Notes under the pieces: model-generated
Told to the model about the DNA's origin: nothing
What the model saw: only the letters and a program-made list of their open reading frames with translations
The model's database searches: none
In this document: piece by piece, positions 34,166 to 42,487 of the stretch
Position numbering within the stretch: the first letter of the stretch is position 1
Layout of the letters: the number at the start of each line of letters is the position of its first letter
Position numbers and translations under genes: made by a program
Assembly (NCBI GenBank): GCA_963700105.1
Contig: CAVOWL010000003.1
Coordinates: forward strand, 1 to 64,000
Length of the DNA: 64,000 nucleotides
Source: CAVUWL01 sp963700105
Lineage (GTDB): Bacteria; Actinomycetota; Thermoleophilia; Solirubrobacterales; 70-9
Reading direction: 5' to 3'

Positions 34166-35713
34166 TCAGTCGGCCAGCACCGAAGCTTCTCCGACGACGG
34201 TGCCCTCGAGGATCCCCGGGTCGGCGACTTCGGGCTTTCGCTTGAAAAATTTGGGGTAGGCGAAGTTGGCCCAGAGCATGAACACGATCCCCACCAAGAT
34301 CAACCCCACCCCGATCGCCACCGGCACGCCAAAGCCGAGAAAGGCCTTCCCGGTCACCGTTTCTTCGGGATTCTGGTAGGTAATGAAGGCCTTGATGAAG
34401 ATGAAGGCGAGCATCAGACCGCCGAGCAGCGGAGCGACGCCGACCATGACGAAGTTTTTGACGCTCTTAAAGATCTCCTTGCGGTAGTACACGGTGCAGG
34501 CGAATCCGGTCAGTCCGTAGTAGAAGGCGATCTGAAAGCCGAGGCCGGTGATCGCGTCTTCGAGCACGCTGGTGCTGGCGTAGATGATGAACAGCGTCCA
34601 GATTAGGGAGATCGCCCCCATCGCCAGGGTCGAGACGTCGGGGGTCAGGTAGCGGGGGTGGATCCGCCCGAATGATCGCGGGATCGCGCCGAAGCGGGCC
34701 ATCGATAGCGTGGTGCGGGCGGTGGGCAGGATCGTCGTTTGGGTCGAGGCAGAGGCGGAGGTCAGCACCGTGATGATCAAAAGCTTGTCGAGCGGGGAGC
34801 CGAGCACGTTGTGGCCGAGGGCGCCGAGCACGTCTTCGGCGTTGTTGGAGAGAAAGTGCGGGCCGTGGAAGGCCTGCGCTGCCACCGTGACGACGACGTA
34901 GATCAGCACCAGCAAGACGGTGCTCATCACCGCCGCCTTGCCGGGGCCGTTGGCGGCGTCGCGTGACTCCTCGTTGACGCAGACGCCGCTGTCCCATCCC
35001 CAGTAGATGAAGACGCCGAGCAGGACGCCGCTGACCAGCGCCGTCGTTCCGCCCGGCATGCCGAAGGGCGAGAACCAGCTGAGGCCGACGTGGACCGAGC
35101 CGGGCACGCCGCTGACGTAGACCTTCCAAAGCGCGACCACCGCGAACAGCGAGAGGGTAAAGATCTCGACGGCGAGCAAGAAGAACTGCGTCCGTGCCGA
35201 GATCTCGATCCCGACGTAACAGATCCAGGTCATCAGCACGATCCAGATCGCGGCGATGATCATGATGTCGGTGGTGTTGCTGGCGGCGGCGTCGAGGCCG
35301 AAGAGGAGGAATGTGTACTTGCCGGCGATGAACCCCAGGGTCGCCATCACGACGATGTCGGCGGCGACGATCACCCAGCCGGTCAACCAACCAAGATAGG
35401 GTCCGAGCGCTCGGGTGACCCAGGTGAAGCTGGTCCCGCAATCGGGGTCGGCCTTATTCATGTAGTTGTAGGCGGCGGCGATCAGGAGCATCGGGATGAA
35501 GGAGACGATCATCACCGCCGGGGCATGGAACCCCATCCCGGCGACTGCGGTGACGAACCCGAGAGTGACCGCGATGCTGTAGGCCGGCGCGGTCGAGGCG
35601 ATCCCGATCACGAGGTTTGAGATGTAGCCGAGCGCTCCGGACTTGAGCCCCTTGCCACCCACCGCATCCCCCGAGGTCGGGACGTTTCCGGCGGGGACCG
35701 AAGCGCTCTCCAT
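34166..35713 (-). CDS. APC-family amino acid/polyamine permease
   Basis: A 515-aa integral membrane protein with about 12 hydrophobic segments. TM1 holds the APC substrate-site sequence 'IASTAPAYSIAVTLGF' (~38-54), and 'DPDCGTSFTWVTRALGPYLGWLTGW' is the typical TM3 region. It should import an amino acid, GABA or polyamine with H+ or Na+. A strong Shine-Dalgarno AAGGAGGAG precedes the ATG by 6 nt. First gene of the minus-strand operon, divergent from the aminotransferase across a 220-bp region carrying an 11-bp direct repeat that could bind the PucR regulator. Substrate not readable; context suggests the amine used by the neighbouring aminotransferase. Confidence 0.88.
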   Translation of the reverse strand: MESASVPAGNVPTSGDAVGGKGLKSGALGYISNLVIGIASTAPAYSIAVTLGFVTAVAGMGFHAPAVMIVSFIPMLLIAAAYNYMNKADPDCGTSFTWVTRALGPYLGWLTGWVIVAADIVVMATLGFIAGKYTFLLFGLDAAASNTTDIMIIAAIWIVLMTWICYVGIEISARTQFFLLAVEIFTLSLFAVVALWKVYVSGVPGSVHVGLSWFSPFGMPGGTTALVSGVLLGVFIYWGWDSGVCVNEESRDAANGPGKAAVMSTVLLVLIYVVVTVAAQAFHGPHFLSNNAEDVLGALGHNVLGSPLDKLLIITVLTSASASTQTTILPTARTTLSMARFGAIPRSFGRIHPRYLTPDVSTLAMGAISLIWTLFIIYASTSVLEDAITGLGFQIAFYYGLTGFACTVYYRKEIFKSVKNFVMVGVAPLLGGLMLAFIFIKAFITYQNPEETVTGKAFLGFGVPVAIGVGLILVGIVFMLWANFAYPKFFKRKPEVADPGILEGTVVGEASVLAD

Positions 35714-35933
35714 GGGACTCCTCCTTGTCGACCCTCCGCCATTCGGGCGGCGACTGTGGCGACGTTACGCCCGAGAGGGAGGGGATGCAAGTTGCAGATG
35801 TCCTAAAAGCGCGCCTCGGCTTTATCCATTTTGTATAAGTGTCCCTTCCTAACTTGACCCAATGACCACTTGCATCCGGGCGGCCTGGGGTCTAGCTTTA
35901 TCCATATCGTCGAAGCATGAGAGGAGACTCCCC
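35714..35933. promoter_or_regulatory. Divergent control region, permease / aminotransferase
   Basis: This AT-richer 220-bp region separates two divergent catabolic transcripts. GCTTTATCCAT occurs twice in direct orientation at 35819-35829 and 35895-35905, 76 bp apart. TATAAG or its reverse complement (35834-35839) could be a -10 on either strand. The repeats are candidate PucR operators. Confidence 0.45.
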
Positions 35934-37310
35934 GTGGCCACAGCGTCCGCTGCAATCGACACAAGTCTTCAGGAGCTGGCCAGACGGCACCTTTGGATGC
36001 ACTTTTCGCGGATGGGCTCCTACGGCCCCGATCACGAGATCCCGATCATCGTTCGCGGCGAGGGCTGCTACGTCTATGACGAGCACGGTAAGCGCTACCT
36101 CGACGGTCTCTCCGGGCTCTTCTGCGTTAACGCCGGCCACGGGCGCTCGGAGTTCGGTGAGGCCGCCGCCCGCCAGGTCGAAGAGCTCGATTTCTACACG
36201 CTGTGGAGCTACGCTCACCCCCGCGCGATCGAGTTGGCTGCCCGGATCGCAGCGCTCGCTCCCGCCGATCTGAACCGCGTCTTTTTCACCTCCGGTGGCT
36301 CGGAGGCGGTCGAGTCGGCGCTGAAGCTGGCGCGCAACTACCACCGGATTCGTGGCAACGGCCAAAAGCACAAGGTGATCGCGCGCGAGGTTGCCTACCA
36401 CGGCACCTCGCTGGGGGCGCTCTCGGCGACGGGAATCACCGAGTTGCGATCGCAGTTTGAGCCGCTGGCGCCGGGCGGCTGCCACGTTCCCAACACCAAT
36501 GTCTATCGTTGGCCCGAGGATCGCCACCCCCTATGGGCGGCCACGGCGATCGAGGAGCGGATCCAGTTCGAGGGTCCCGAGACGGTCGCCGCGGTGATCC
36601 TCGAGCCGGTCCAGAATGCCGGCGGCTGCTTCGTCCCCCCCGACGGTTATTTCGGACGGGTGCGAGAGATCTGCGATCGCTATGACGTGCTGATGATCTC
36701 CGATGAGGTGATCTGCGCCTGGGGGCGGCTCGGGTACTACTTTGGCTGCGAACGGTTCGGGTACCTACCCGACATCATCACCGTCGCCAAGGCCCTCACT
36801 TCCGCCTACGCGCCGATGGGCGCAATGATCGCCTCCGATCGGGTCGCCGAGCCGTTCATGCAGGGCGATGCCTCCTTCTCCCACGGTTTCACCTTTGCCG
36901 GGCACCCGCTTGCCGCGGCGATCGCGCTGGCCAACCTAGACGTCTTTGATCGCGAGGATCTCTGCGGCCACGTGCTCGCCAAGGAGGACGAGTTCCTCCA
37001 GCTTCTCAGCAGCCTCCACGAGCTGCCGATCGTCGGCGACGTGCGCGGCGCCGGTTACTTCTACGCGATCGAGCTGGTCAAAGATAAGGAAACCAAGGAG
37101 AGCTTCAGCGATGAGGAGTCCGAGGAGCTGCTGCGGGGTTTTCTCTCCGCCGAGCTCTACCGGCGCGGGCTGATCTGCCGCGCCGATGACCGCGGCGACC
37201 CGGTGGTCCAACTCGCACCCCCCCTCGTCTCCGACAGCGAGCAGTTCGAGGAGATCCACGGCGTCCTTCACGGCGTCCTTGATGAGGCCGGGAAGCGCCT
37301 CGTCAAGTAG
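35934..37310 (+). CDS. Class III (omega-amino acid/putrescine:pyruvate-type) aminotransferase
   Basis: A 458-aa PLP enzyme of the BioA/SpuC fold. Landmarks: 'VNAGHGRSEFGEAAARQ', 'FFTSGGSEAVESALKLAR' (~117), 'AYHGTSLGALSATG', 'LMISDEVICAWGR' (~250, PLP Asp) and 'ITVAKALTSAYAP' with the PLP lysine K286. GTG 35934 is chosen because AGAGGAGA lies ~6-12 nt before it and the family begins near here; ATG 35862 would add 24 residues through the control region. It would transfer an omega-amino group to pyruvate, giving alanine, which the alanine dehydrogenase in the same operon can recycle. It leads the operon with pucR, ald and an aldehyde dehydrogenase. Exact amine unknown. Confidence 0.85.
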   Translation: MATASAAIDTSLQELARRHLWMHFSRMGSYGPDHEIPIIVRGEGCYVYDEHGKRYLDGLSGLFCVNAGHGRSEFGEAAARQVEELDFYTLWSYAHPRAIELAARIAALAPADLNRVFFTSGGSEAVESALKLARNYHRIRGNGQKHKVIAREVAYHGTSLGALSATGITELRSQFEPLAPGGCHVPNTNVYRWPEDRHPLWAATAIEERIQFEGPETVAAVILEPVQNAGGCFVPPDGYFGRVREICDRYDVLMISDEVICAWGRLGYYFGCERFGYLPDIITVAKALTSAYAPMGAMIASDRVAEPFMQGDASFSHGFTFAGHPLAAAIALANLDVFDREDLCGHVLAKEDEFLQLLSSLHELPIVGDVRGAGYFYAIELVKDKETKESFSDEESEELLRGFLSAELYRRGLICRADDRGDPVVQLAPPLVSDSEQFEEIHGVLHGVLDEAGKRLVK

Positions 37311-37318
37311 GTCTTGCG

Positions 37319-38875
37319 ATGCTCACTGTCCAGAGTCTGCTCGACGAGCTTGATCTGAAGCTCGTCGCTGGGTCTGAGTCTGCCGCGGCACCGGTTCGCT
37401 GGGTGCACATCTCTGAGCTCGCCGACCCAACTCCCTGGCTCTCGGGTGGAGAGCTGATGCTTACCACCGGCATCCCGCTCGACAGCGCCGCCAAGCAGCG
37501 AAGCTTTGTCCGATTGCTCGCTGACCGCAATCTCGCCGGGCTCGGCTTCGGCACCGGCTTCAGCCACCGCGGGCTGCCGAGAGCACTGGTCGATGAGGCG
37601 CGCAAGCGCGACTTCCCGCTCTTTGAGGTGCCCTACTCAACCCCCTTCATCGCGATCACCGAGAAGGCCTTTGCTCGACTTGTCAACGAGCAATACGAGG
37701 TGCTGCAGCGCGGGATCGCCGTGCAGCGACGGCTCGAGCGGTTGGTCTTGCAGGAGCGCGGGCTGGAGGAGATCGCGGCGACGATCTCCTCGGCGGTTGG
37801 GGGGAGCGTCGCGATTCTCGACGGCCGTGGTGAGCGGCTAGCCGGGCGAGGCTTTCGTCGCCAGCTCTCCGAGGAGGCGCTCGGCGCGATCCGCAAGGAG
37901 GCCCTCTCCCACGCTGCCGATGGGCACCCGTTCGTCCCCGCCCACCCGGCGCTTGCGGGACGGGCTCTCGCCCACCCGGTGATCTCTCCCGGCGGCGGCC
38001 CACCCCAAGCCTGGGTGGTGATCGTGCGCGACTCCGGTGGCCTCGGTGACTTTGAGCGCCTGATCTTGCAGCAGGCCGTCGCCGTCGTTGCCTTGGAGCT
38101 GATGCGACGACGGGTCGCCCGCGAGACCGAGCGCCGCCTTGCCGGAGACGTGTTGGCCGGGGCACTTGGCGGGCGGATGGACGCAGCGGAGTTGCGGAGC
38201 AGACTGGAGCCGTTTGGGATCGGCGAGGAGGCCGCCGTCTTGGTCTTTGCCCTCGATGACCCGACCGCCGCCGAGCCGGCGCTCGAGCGTGCCCTCGCCG
38301 CCGCCGGCTGCCCGGCCGTGGTCGCGCCGCACTCAAGCGGCGGCTCCGAGCTGCTCTGCGCGGTCGTTGACGCAAGTGATCGCAACCCGATCGATATCGC
38401 CGCCGCGGCGCGTGCCGCGCTGCTCGCCGATCGCGGAGCGGTGCGAGCCGCCGCCTCGCGCCCGGCTCCCGCGGAGCGGTTGCGGCGCTCCTTCCACGAG
38501 GCGCGCTGCGCGCTGGAGGCGACCGCGTTTGCCAACGGCGACGCGCCGGAGGTCGCCTCCTGGCGCGACCTCGGCGCCTTCACCCTGCTGTTATCGATCC
38601 AAGATGACGAGGCGCTGGGGCTCTATTGCGACAGCGTTCTCGGTCCGATTGAGCAAGGAGATGAGGACTATGGCGGTGAGCTTTTGCGTTCATTGGAGGC
38701 CTTCATTGAGCAAAACGGGCAGTGGGAGCGCGCCGCGCGAGAGGTCTACTGCCACCGCCACACGCTGCGCTACCGGATGCGCAAGGTCGAAGAGCTGACC
38801 GGCCGCGATCTCTCGCGCGCCCATGATCGGATCGAGTTTTGGCTGGCGTTGCGGGCACGGGAGCTGGTCAGATGA
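37319..38875 (+). CDS. PucR-family transcriptional regulator
   Basis: 518 aa. The N-terminal PucR domain (~5-125; 'VRWVHISELADPTPWLSGGE') is followed by a central GGDEF-like/PucR region and a C-terminal HTH_30 ('QWERAAREVYCHRHTLRYRM', ~470-490). PucR proteins control purine, GABA or amino-acid catabolism, usually as activators responding to a pathway metabolite. It lies 8 nt after the aminotransferase, and its TGA overlaps the ald ATG (ATGA), so it is embedded in the operon it probably regulates; the direct repeats at 35819 and 35895 are candidate sites. Confidence 0.88.
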   Translation: MLTVQSLLDELDLKLVAGSESAAAPVRWVHISELADPTPWLSGGELMLTTGIPLDSAAKQRSFVRLLADRNLAGLGFGTGFSHRGLPRALVDEARKRDFPLFEVPYSTPFIAITEKAFARLVNEQYEVLQRGIAVQRRLERLVLQERGLEEIAATISSAVGGSVAILDGRGERLAGRGFRRQLSEEALGAIRKEALSHAADGHPFVPAHPALAGRALAHPVISPGGGPPQAWVVIVRDSGGLGDFERLILQQAVAVVALELMRRRVARETERRLAGDVLAGALGGRMDAAELRSRLEPFGIGEEAAVLVFALDDPTAAEPALERALAAAGCPAVVAPHSSGGSELLCAVVDASDRNPIDIAAAARAALLADRGAVRAAASRPAPAERLRRSFHEARCALEATAFANGDAPEVASWRDLGAFTLLLSIQDDEALGLYCDSVLGPIEQGDEDYGGELLRSLEAFIEQNGQWERAAREVYCHRHTLRYRMRKVEELTGRDLSRAHDRIEFWLALRARELVR

Positions 38876-40029
38876 GGGTCGGGGTGCCGCGGGAGATAAA
38901 GCCCGATGAGTACCGTGTGGCGATCACCCCGGCCGGTGTGCGGGAGATGGTCGAGCACGGCCACGAAGTTGTGATCGAGGCGGCGGCGGGGGAGGGTAGC
39001 TCGATTTCTGACGCTGACTTTGAGGCCCAGGGCGCCCGGATAGCCCCCGACGCAGCAACCGTCTTTGAGCGCTGCGAGATGCTCCTGCACGTCAAGGAGC
39101 TGCAGCCAGCAGAGATCGAGATGCTGCGCGACGGGCAGCTCCTTTTCACCTATCTGCACCTAGCCCCCGACCCCGAGCAGACCCGTGGCCTGTGCGGTTC
39201 GGGGGCCACCTGCATCGCCTATGAGACGGTAGAGGATGAGCAGGGCCGCCTGCCGCTCTTGGCGCCGATGAGCGAGATCGCCGGAAAGATCGCCACCCAG
39301 GCCGGTGCCTTCATGCTCGAGAAGCCACTCGGTGGCCGCGGCATTCTGCTGGGCGGTGTTCCCGGCGTCGCCGCCGCCAACGTGATGGTGATCGGTGGCG
39401 GCGTGGTTGGCATGAACGCGGCCTTCATCGCGATCGGGATGGAGGCAGATGTCTTTGTCTTTGATAAGTCGATCGACCGCCTGCGCGATCTTGAGGGGGT
39501 CCTCGGTGGGCGCTGCTCGACCGTTTACTCGACCACGCTCGCGGTTGAGGAGATGCTGCCTCGGGCCGACCTCGTGATCGGGGCCGTGCTGGTACACGGA
39601 GCCCGCGCCCCCTACGTGGTTCGCCGCGAGCAGCTGGCGCTGATGAAGCCCGGCGCCGTCCTGGTCGACGTTGCGATCGATCAGGGTGGTTGCTTTGAGA
39701 CCTCGCGGCCGACCACCCATCGTGATCCGACCTTCGAAGTTGACGGGATCATCCACTACTGCGTCGCCAATATGCCGGGCGCGGTTCCGATCACCTCGAC
39801 TCACGCCCTGACCAACGCCACGCTTCCCTACGCGATCGCGCTCGCGGATCTCGGCGTCGCCGAGGCGATTCGTCGCGACCGCGGTCTGCGCTCGGGGGTC
39901 AACGTTGCCGCCGGGCGGGTCACCCACCCCGCGGTCGCTGAGGCGCTCGGGGAGAGCTGCGTCGCGGTCGAGCAGGCTCTGGGTTTCGAACAGGGCGAAA
40001 CTGAAAAGCAAAAAGCGGAGGTGCACTGA
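38872..40029 (+). CDS. ald: Alanine dehydrogenase
   Basis: 385 aa. Begins with the family signature 'MRVGVPREIKPDEYRVAITP', with the catalytic Lys/His region 'LLHVKELQPAE' and 'LLFTYLHLAPD', the Rossmann segment 'VMVIGGGVVGMNAAFIAIGM' (~170-190) and 'DVAIDQGGCFETSRPTTH'. It catalyses L-alanine + NAD to pyruvate + ammonium. ATG 38872 overlaps the pucR stop by 4 nt; GTG 38839 would add 11 residues not seen in the family. In this operon it would regenerate pyruvate for the aminotransferase and release ammonium. Confidence 0.93.
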   Translation: MRVGVPREIKPDEYRVAITPAGVREMVEHGHEVVIEAAAGEGSSISDADFEAQGARIAPDAATVFERCEMLLHVKELQPAEIEMLRDGQLLFTYLHLAPDPEQTRGLCGSGATCIAYETVEDEQGRLPLLAPMSEIAGKIATQAGAFMLEKPLGGRGILLGGVPGVAAANVMVIGGGVVGMNAAFIAIGMEADVFVFDKSIDRLRDLEGVLGGRCSTVYSTTLAVEEMLPRADLVIGAVLVHGARAPYVVRREQLALMKPGAVLVDVAIDQGGCFETSRPTTHRDPTFEVDGIIHYCVANMPGAVPITSTHALTNATLPYAIALADLGVAEAIRRDRGLRSGVNVAAGRVTHPAVAEALGESCVAVEQALGFEQGETEKQKAEVH

Positions 40030-41471
40030 TGGCGACGGCGGCCAAGACAAAGTTGAAGAACTTCATCGGCGGTGAGGCGATCGACCCGGTGGACGGTGGC
40101 AGCGAAGAGGTCCTAAACCCCGCCACCGGTGAGCCGATCGCCGAGGCACCGCTCTCGACCAAGCCCGACGTCGATCGCGCCGTCGCCGCGGCGAAGAAGG
40201 CCTTCGCTGGCTGGGCGGGCACGCCACCGGGGGAGCGGGCCCGGGCGCTCCTACAGATGGCGGATCTGATCGAGTCGCGGGCCGAGGAGATCGCCGATCT
40301 GGAGGCCGCTGATGCCGGCAAGCCGCGCAGCGCCGTGCTCGAGGATGAGGTGCCTGTGATGGCCGACAACCTGCGCTTTTTCGCCGGCGCCGCACGCTGC
40401 ATGGAGGGGCGCTCCGCGGGTGAGTACATGCAGGGCCACACCTCATTCATCCGCCGCGAGCCGGTCGGCGTGGTTGCCCAGATCACCCCTTGGAACTACC
40501 CGCTGATGATGGCGATCTGGAAGATTGGCCCGGCCCTGGGGGCGGGAAACACGGTGGTCTTAAAGCCGGCGGAGACGACGCCGCTGACCACGCTGCTCTT
40601 CGCGCAATGGTGTGGCGAGATCCTTCCGGCGGGCGTCTTCAACGCGATCGGGGGCCTCGGCGATCCCGCCGGGGTTGAGCTGGTCACCCATCCCGACGTG
40701 GAGATGATCAGCCTCACCGGCTCACCCCCGACCGGTAAATGGATTGCCAAGGCCGCCGCCGAGACGGTGAAGCGAGTCCACCTCGAGCTGGGCGGCAAGG
40801 CCCCGGTTGTGATCTTTGACGATGCCGACATGGAGGCGGCGATGGAGACGATCGCCGGCACCGGCTACTACAACGCGGGCCAGGATTGCACCGCGGCCAC
40901 CCGGGTGCTTGCCTCCACGGGGGTCTACGACGAGGTAGTAAACGGTTTGGTCTCCGAAGCGAAGGGACTGGTTTTGGGCGACACGATGTCGGCGGATACG
41001 ACCCTCGGTCCGCTCAACTCAAAGCGCCAGCGCGAGCGGGTCGAGGGTTTCTTGGGGCGCAGGCCCGCCAACGCCGAGATCGTCACCGGCGGGCGGCAGC
41101 CCGATCTTCCCGGCTTCTACCTGGAGCCGGCGGTCATCGCCGGGCTGGAGCAGGGCGATGAGATGATTCAAAACGAGATCTTTGGCCCGGTGATCACGGT
41201 GCAGCCCTTCTCCGATGAGCAAAAGGCGATCGAGTGGGCCAACGGCACCCGCTACGGTCTCGCCTCCTCGGTCTGGACTCGCGATGTTGGCCGCGCGATG
41301 CGGGTTGCAAACGCCCTGCGCTTCGGCTGCGTTTGGATCAACGATCACATCCCGCTCGTCTCCGAGATGCCCCACGGCGGCTACAAGGAGTCCGGCTACG
41401 GCAAGGACCTCTCGATCTATGCGTTGGAGGACTACACCGAGATTAAGCACGTGATGATCAACCTCGACTGA
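40029..41471 (+). CDS. Aminobutyraldehyde/betaine-aldehyde-type dehydrogenase (PatD-like)
   Basis: A 480-aa NAD-dependent aldehyde dehydrogenase. Landmarks: 'QITPWNYPLMMAIWKIGPAL' (~156-175), catalytic Glu in 'VHLELGGKAPVVIFDDAD' (~253-270), nucleophile in 'YYNAGQDCTAATRV' (~285-298), and the end 'SGYGKDLSIYALEDYT' and 'KHVMI', closely like gamma-aminobutyraldehyde dehydrogenase PatD. It would oxidise the aldehyde made by the operon's aminotransferase, for example 4-aminobutanal to GABA. ATG shares a base with the ald stop (TGATG). Its last codons form half of a perfect 15-bp hairpin. Betaine-aldehyde activity is the main alternative. Confidence 0.85.
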   Translation: MATAAKTKLKNFIGGEAIDPVDGGSEEVLNPATGEPIAEAPLSTKPDVDRAVAAAKKAFAGWAGTPPGERARALLQMADLIESRAEEIADLEAADAGKPRSAVLEDEVPVMADNLRFFAGAARCMEGRSAGEYMQGHTSFIRREPVGVVAQITPWNYPLMMAIWKIGPALGAGNTVVLKPAETTPLTTLLFAQWCGEILPAGVFNAIGGLGDPAGVELVTHPDVEMISLTGSPPTGKWIAKAAAETVKRVHLELGGKAPVVIFDDADMEAAMETIAGTGYYNAGQDCTAATRVLASTGVYDEVVNGLVSEAKGLVLGDTMSADTTLGPLNSKRQRERVEGFLGRRPANAEIVTGGRQPDLPGFYLEPAVIAGLEQGDEMIQNEIFGPVITVQPFSDEQKAIEWANGTRYGLASSVWTRDVGRAMRVANALRFGCVWINDHIPLVSEMPHGGYKESGYGKDLSIYALEDYTEIKHVMINLD

Positions 41472-41484
41472 GGTTGATCATCAC
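41451..41484 (+). terminator. Perfect 15-bp hairpin spanning the end of the aldehyde dehydrogenase gene
   Basis: GTGATGATCAACCTC (41451-41465) and GAGGTTGATCATCAC (41470-41484) are perfect inverted repeats with a 4-nt loop GACT that includes the first base of the TGA stop. It closes the operon but lacks a following T-run, so it may be a non-canonical terminator or a 3'-end stabiliser. Confidence 0.6.
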
Positions 41485-41566
41485 GAACCAGGATCGCCGC
41501 CTCCTGCAGAGGCAAACGGCATCGGAGACCGCGATGCCCAGATCCAGGGTGTCGCCCCGAGACGAC

Positions 41567-41572
41567 TAGGCT
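41567..41572 (+). promoter_or_regulatory. -10 element of the 41581 gene (leaderless type)
   Basis: TAGGCT lies 8 nt before ATG 41581. The same hexamer precedes the genes at 30726 and 47582. Confidence 0.4.
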
Positions 41573-41580
41573 TGTCCTTG

Positions 41581-41775
41581 ATGGTCGACGTCGCCACCGC
41601 CGAGGAGGCAGCCGCAATCGCCGCTGCGATTGAGCGCTTCGTGGCGGAGGGCGGGGCGGCTTTTGAGGAGGTGCCCAAACGCGTCAACCCGTGGCAGCGG
41701 GCGGCGCTGATCGAGGGTGTCAGTGCGAAGGACACCGTTCAGGACCTAGAAGGAGGAGCGAGATGGCTGTCGTAA
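41581..41775 (+). CDS. Small protein of unknown function upstream of dodecin
   Basis: 64 aa from ATG 41581 (TTG 41572 would add three residues). A helical segment 'ATAEEAAAIAAAIERFVAEG' and the motif 'NPWQRAALIEGV' recall small proteins encoded next to acyl-CoA carboxylases in actinobacteria, but I cannot confirm a family. The last 13 bases overlap the dodecin gene, and its C-terminal codons contain dodecin's GAAGGAGG Shine-Dalgarno, so the two are translated together. Promoter TAGGCT 8 nt upstream. Confidence 0.55.
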   Translation: MVDVATAEEAAAIAAAIERFVAEGGAAFEEVPKRVNPWQRAALIEGVSAKDTVQDLEGGARWLS

Positions 41776-41972
41776 AAATCATCGAGCTGGTCGGCAGCTC
41801 GAAGACCTCAACCGATGATGCGGCAAAACAGGCCCTGAGCCAGGCCCAGGGCACGTTGCGAAACATTCGAGCCGTGGACATCGTCTCAACCGGAATCCGC
41901 GGTGAGAACCTCGATGAGTACCGAGCCCACGTTCGGGTCGCCTTCCTGATCGAGGGCACAGAGATCGACTGA
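41763..41972 (+). CDS. Dodecin (flavin/CoA-binding dodecamer)
   Basis: 69 aa. Typical dodecin length and sequence: 'VVKIIELVGSSKTSTDDAAK', 'AQGTLRNIRAVDIVS' and 'YRAHVRVAFLIEG'. Dodecins form hollow dodecamers that bind flavins (and CoA in some) and buffer free flavin. ATG 41763 is set by the strong GAAGGAGG upstream; it overlaps the small 41581 gene. The usual flavin-stacking Trp between the first two strands is not evident ('NIRAVDI'), so ligand preference may differ. Confidence 0.88.
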   Translation: MAVVKIIELVGSSKTSTDDAAKQALSQAQGTLRNIRAVDIVSTGIRGENLDEYRAHVRVAFLIEGTEID

Positions 41973-42049
41973 GCTTCGCGCCGCTCCCACGCGGGGCACC
42001 CATTTCCCGCCAGGTGAGGGGCAGGGTGAGAACGCCGCCCGGGCTCGGC

Positions 42050-42055
42050 TAGATT
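42050..42055 (+). promoter_or_regulatory. -10 element of rhodanese gene (leaderless type)
   Basis: TAGATT lies 6 nt before ATG 42062; no Shine-Dalgarno is present, consistent with a leaderless mRNA. Confidence 0.4.
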
Positions 42056-42061
42056 TCCATC

Positions 42062-42448
42062 ATGAGCGCCGAGCCGCCAACCCACTCTGCCGAGCAGGTT
42101 CGGAGGCTGATGCTCGATGGCGCCCAGCTCATCGACGTACGGGCCGAGCATGAGTGGGAGGCAGGGCGGATCGCCGGCGCTCGCCACATCGAGCTCGGTG
42201 AATTGAGCTCACGGGCTGGCGAGATCGACCGCGAGGGCGCCGTCGTCTTTTACTGCCGCGGTGACAATCGCTCCGAGATGGCGGCCGCCGCGTTCGCGGC
42301 CGAGGGCTATCAGGTGGCGACGCTTGAGGGTGGGATCGGGGCCTGGGTGGATGCGAGCCTCCCGCTTGACCCCGAGGATGGATACGTCGCCGAATCCGGG
42401 GCGGCCGCATCGATTCTGCAGGCGCGAAAAAAGGCCGCGCAGGGCTAA
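42062..42448 (+). CDS. Rhodanese-domain sulfurtransferase
   Basis: A 128-aa single rhodanese domain. 'GAQLIDVRAEHEWEAGRIAGA' matches the family's first strand and CH2A motif, and the active-site loop 'VVFYCRGDNRSEMAA' carries the persulfide Cys65. It would transfer sulfane sulfur to an acceptor. It stands immediately upstream of the sulfate assimilation operon but is separated by an intrinsic terminator, so it is linked in theme rather than transcript. The C-terminus ends in 'QARKKAAQG'. Confidence 0.88.
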   Translation: MSAEPPTHSAEQVRRLMLDGAQLIDVRAEHEWEAGRIAGARHIELGELSSRAGEIDREGAVVFYCRGDNRSEMAAAAFAAEGYQVATLEGGIGAWVDASLPLDPEDGYVAESGAAASILQARKKAAQG

Positions 42449-42450
42449 AT

Positions 42451-42480
42451 ACCCGAATCCCGGTCGGGTTTTGCTATTTT
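42451..42480 (+). terminator. Rho-independent terminator after rhodanese
   Basis: ACCCGA (42451-42456) pairs with TCGGGT (42464-42469) around a 7-nt loop, followed by the T-rich TTTGCTATTTT. It starts two bases after the rhodanese stop. Its T-tract includes the -10 candidate of the next gene. Confidence 0.75.
42475..42480 (+). promoter_or_regulatory. -10 element of sulfite reductase operon, inside the terminator T-tract
   Basis: TATTTT lies 7 nt before GTG 42488. No Shine-Dalgarno precedes the GTG, so a leaderless start is likely. Confidence 0.4.
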
Positions 42481-42487
42481 GCTCCTC

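Noticed and set aside
34467..35441. A 324-codon alternative frame within the permease gene
   Set aside because: Arg/His-rich shadow frame with no motif; the permease frame has a strong Shine-Dalgarno and membrane segments.
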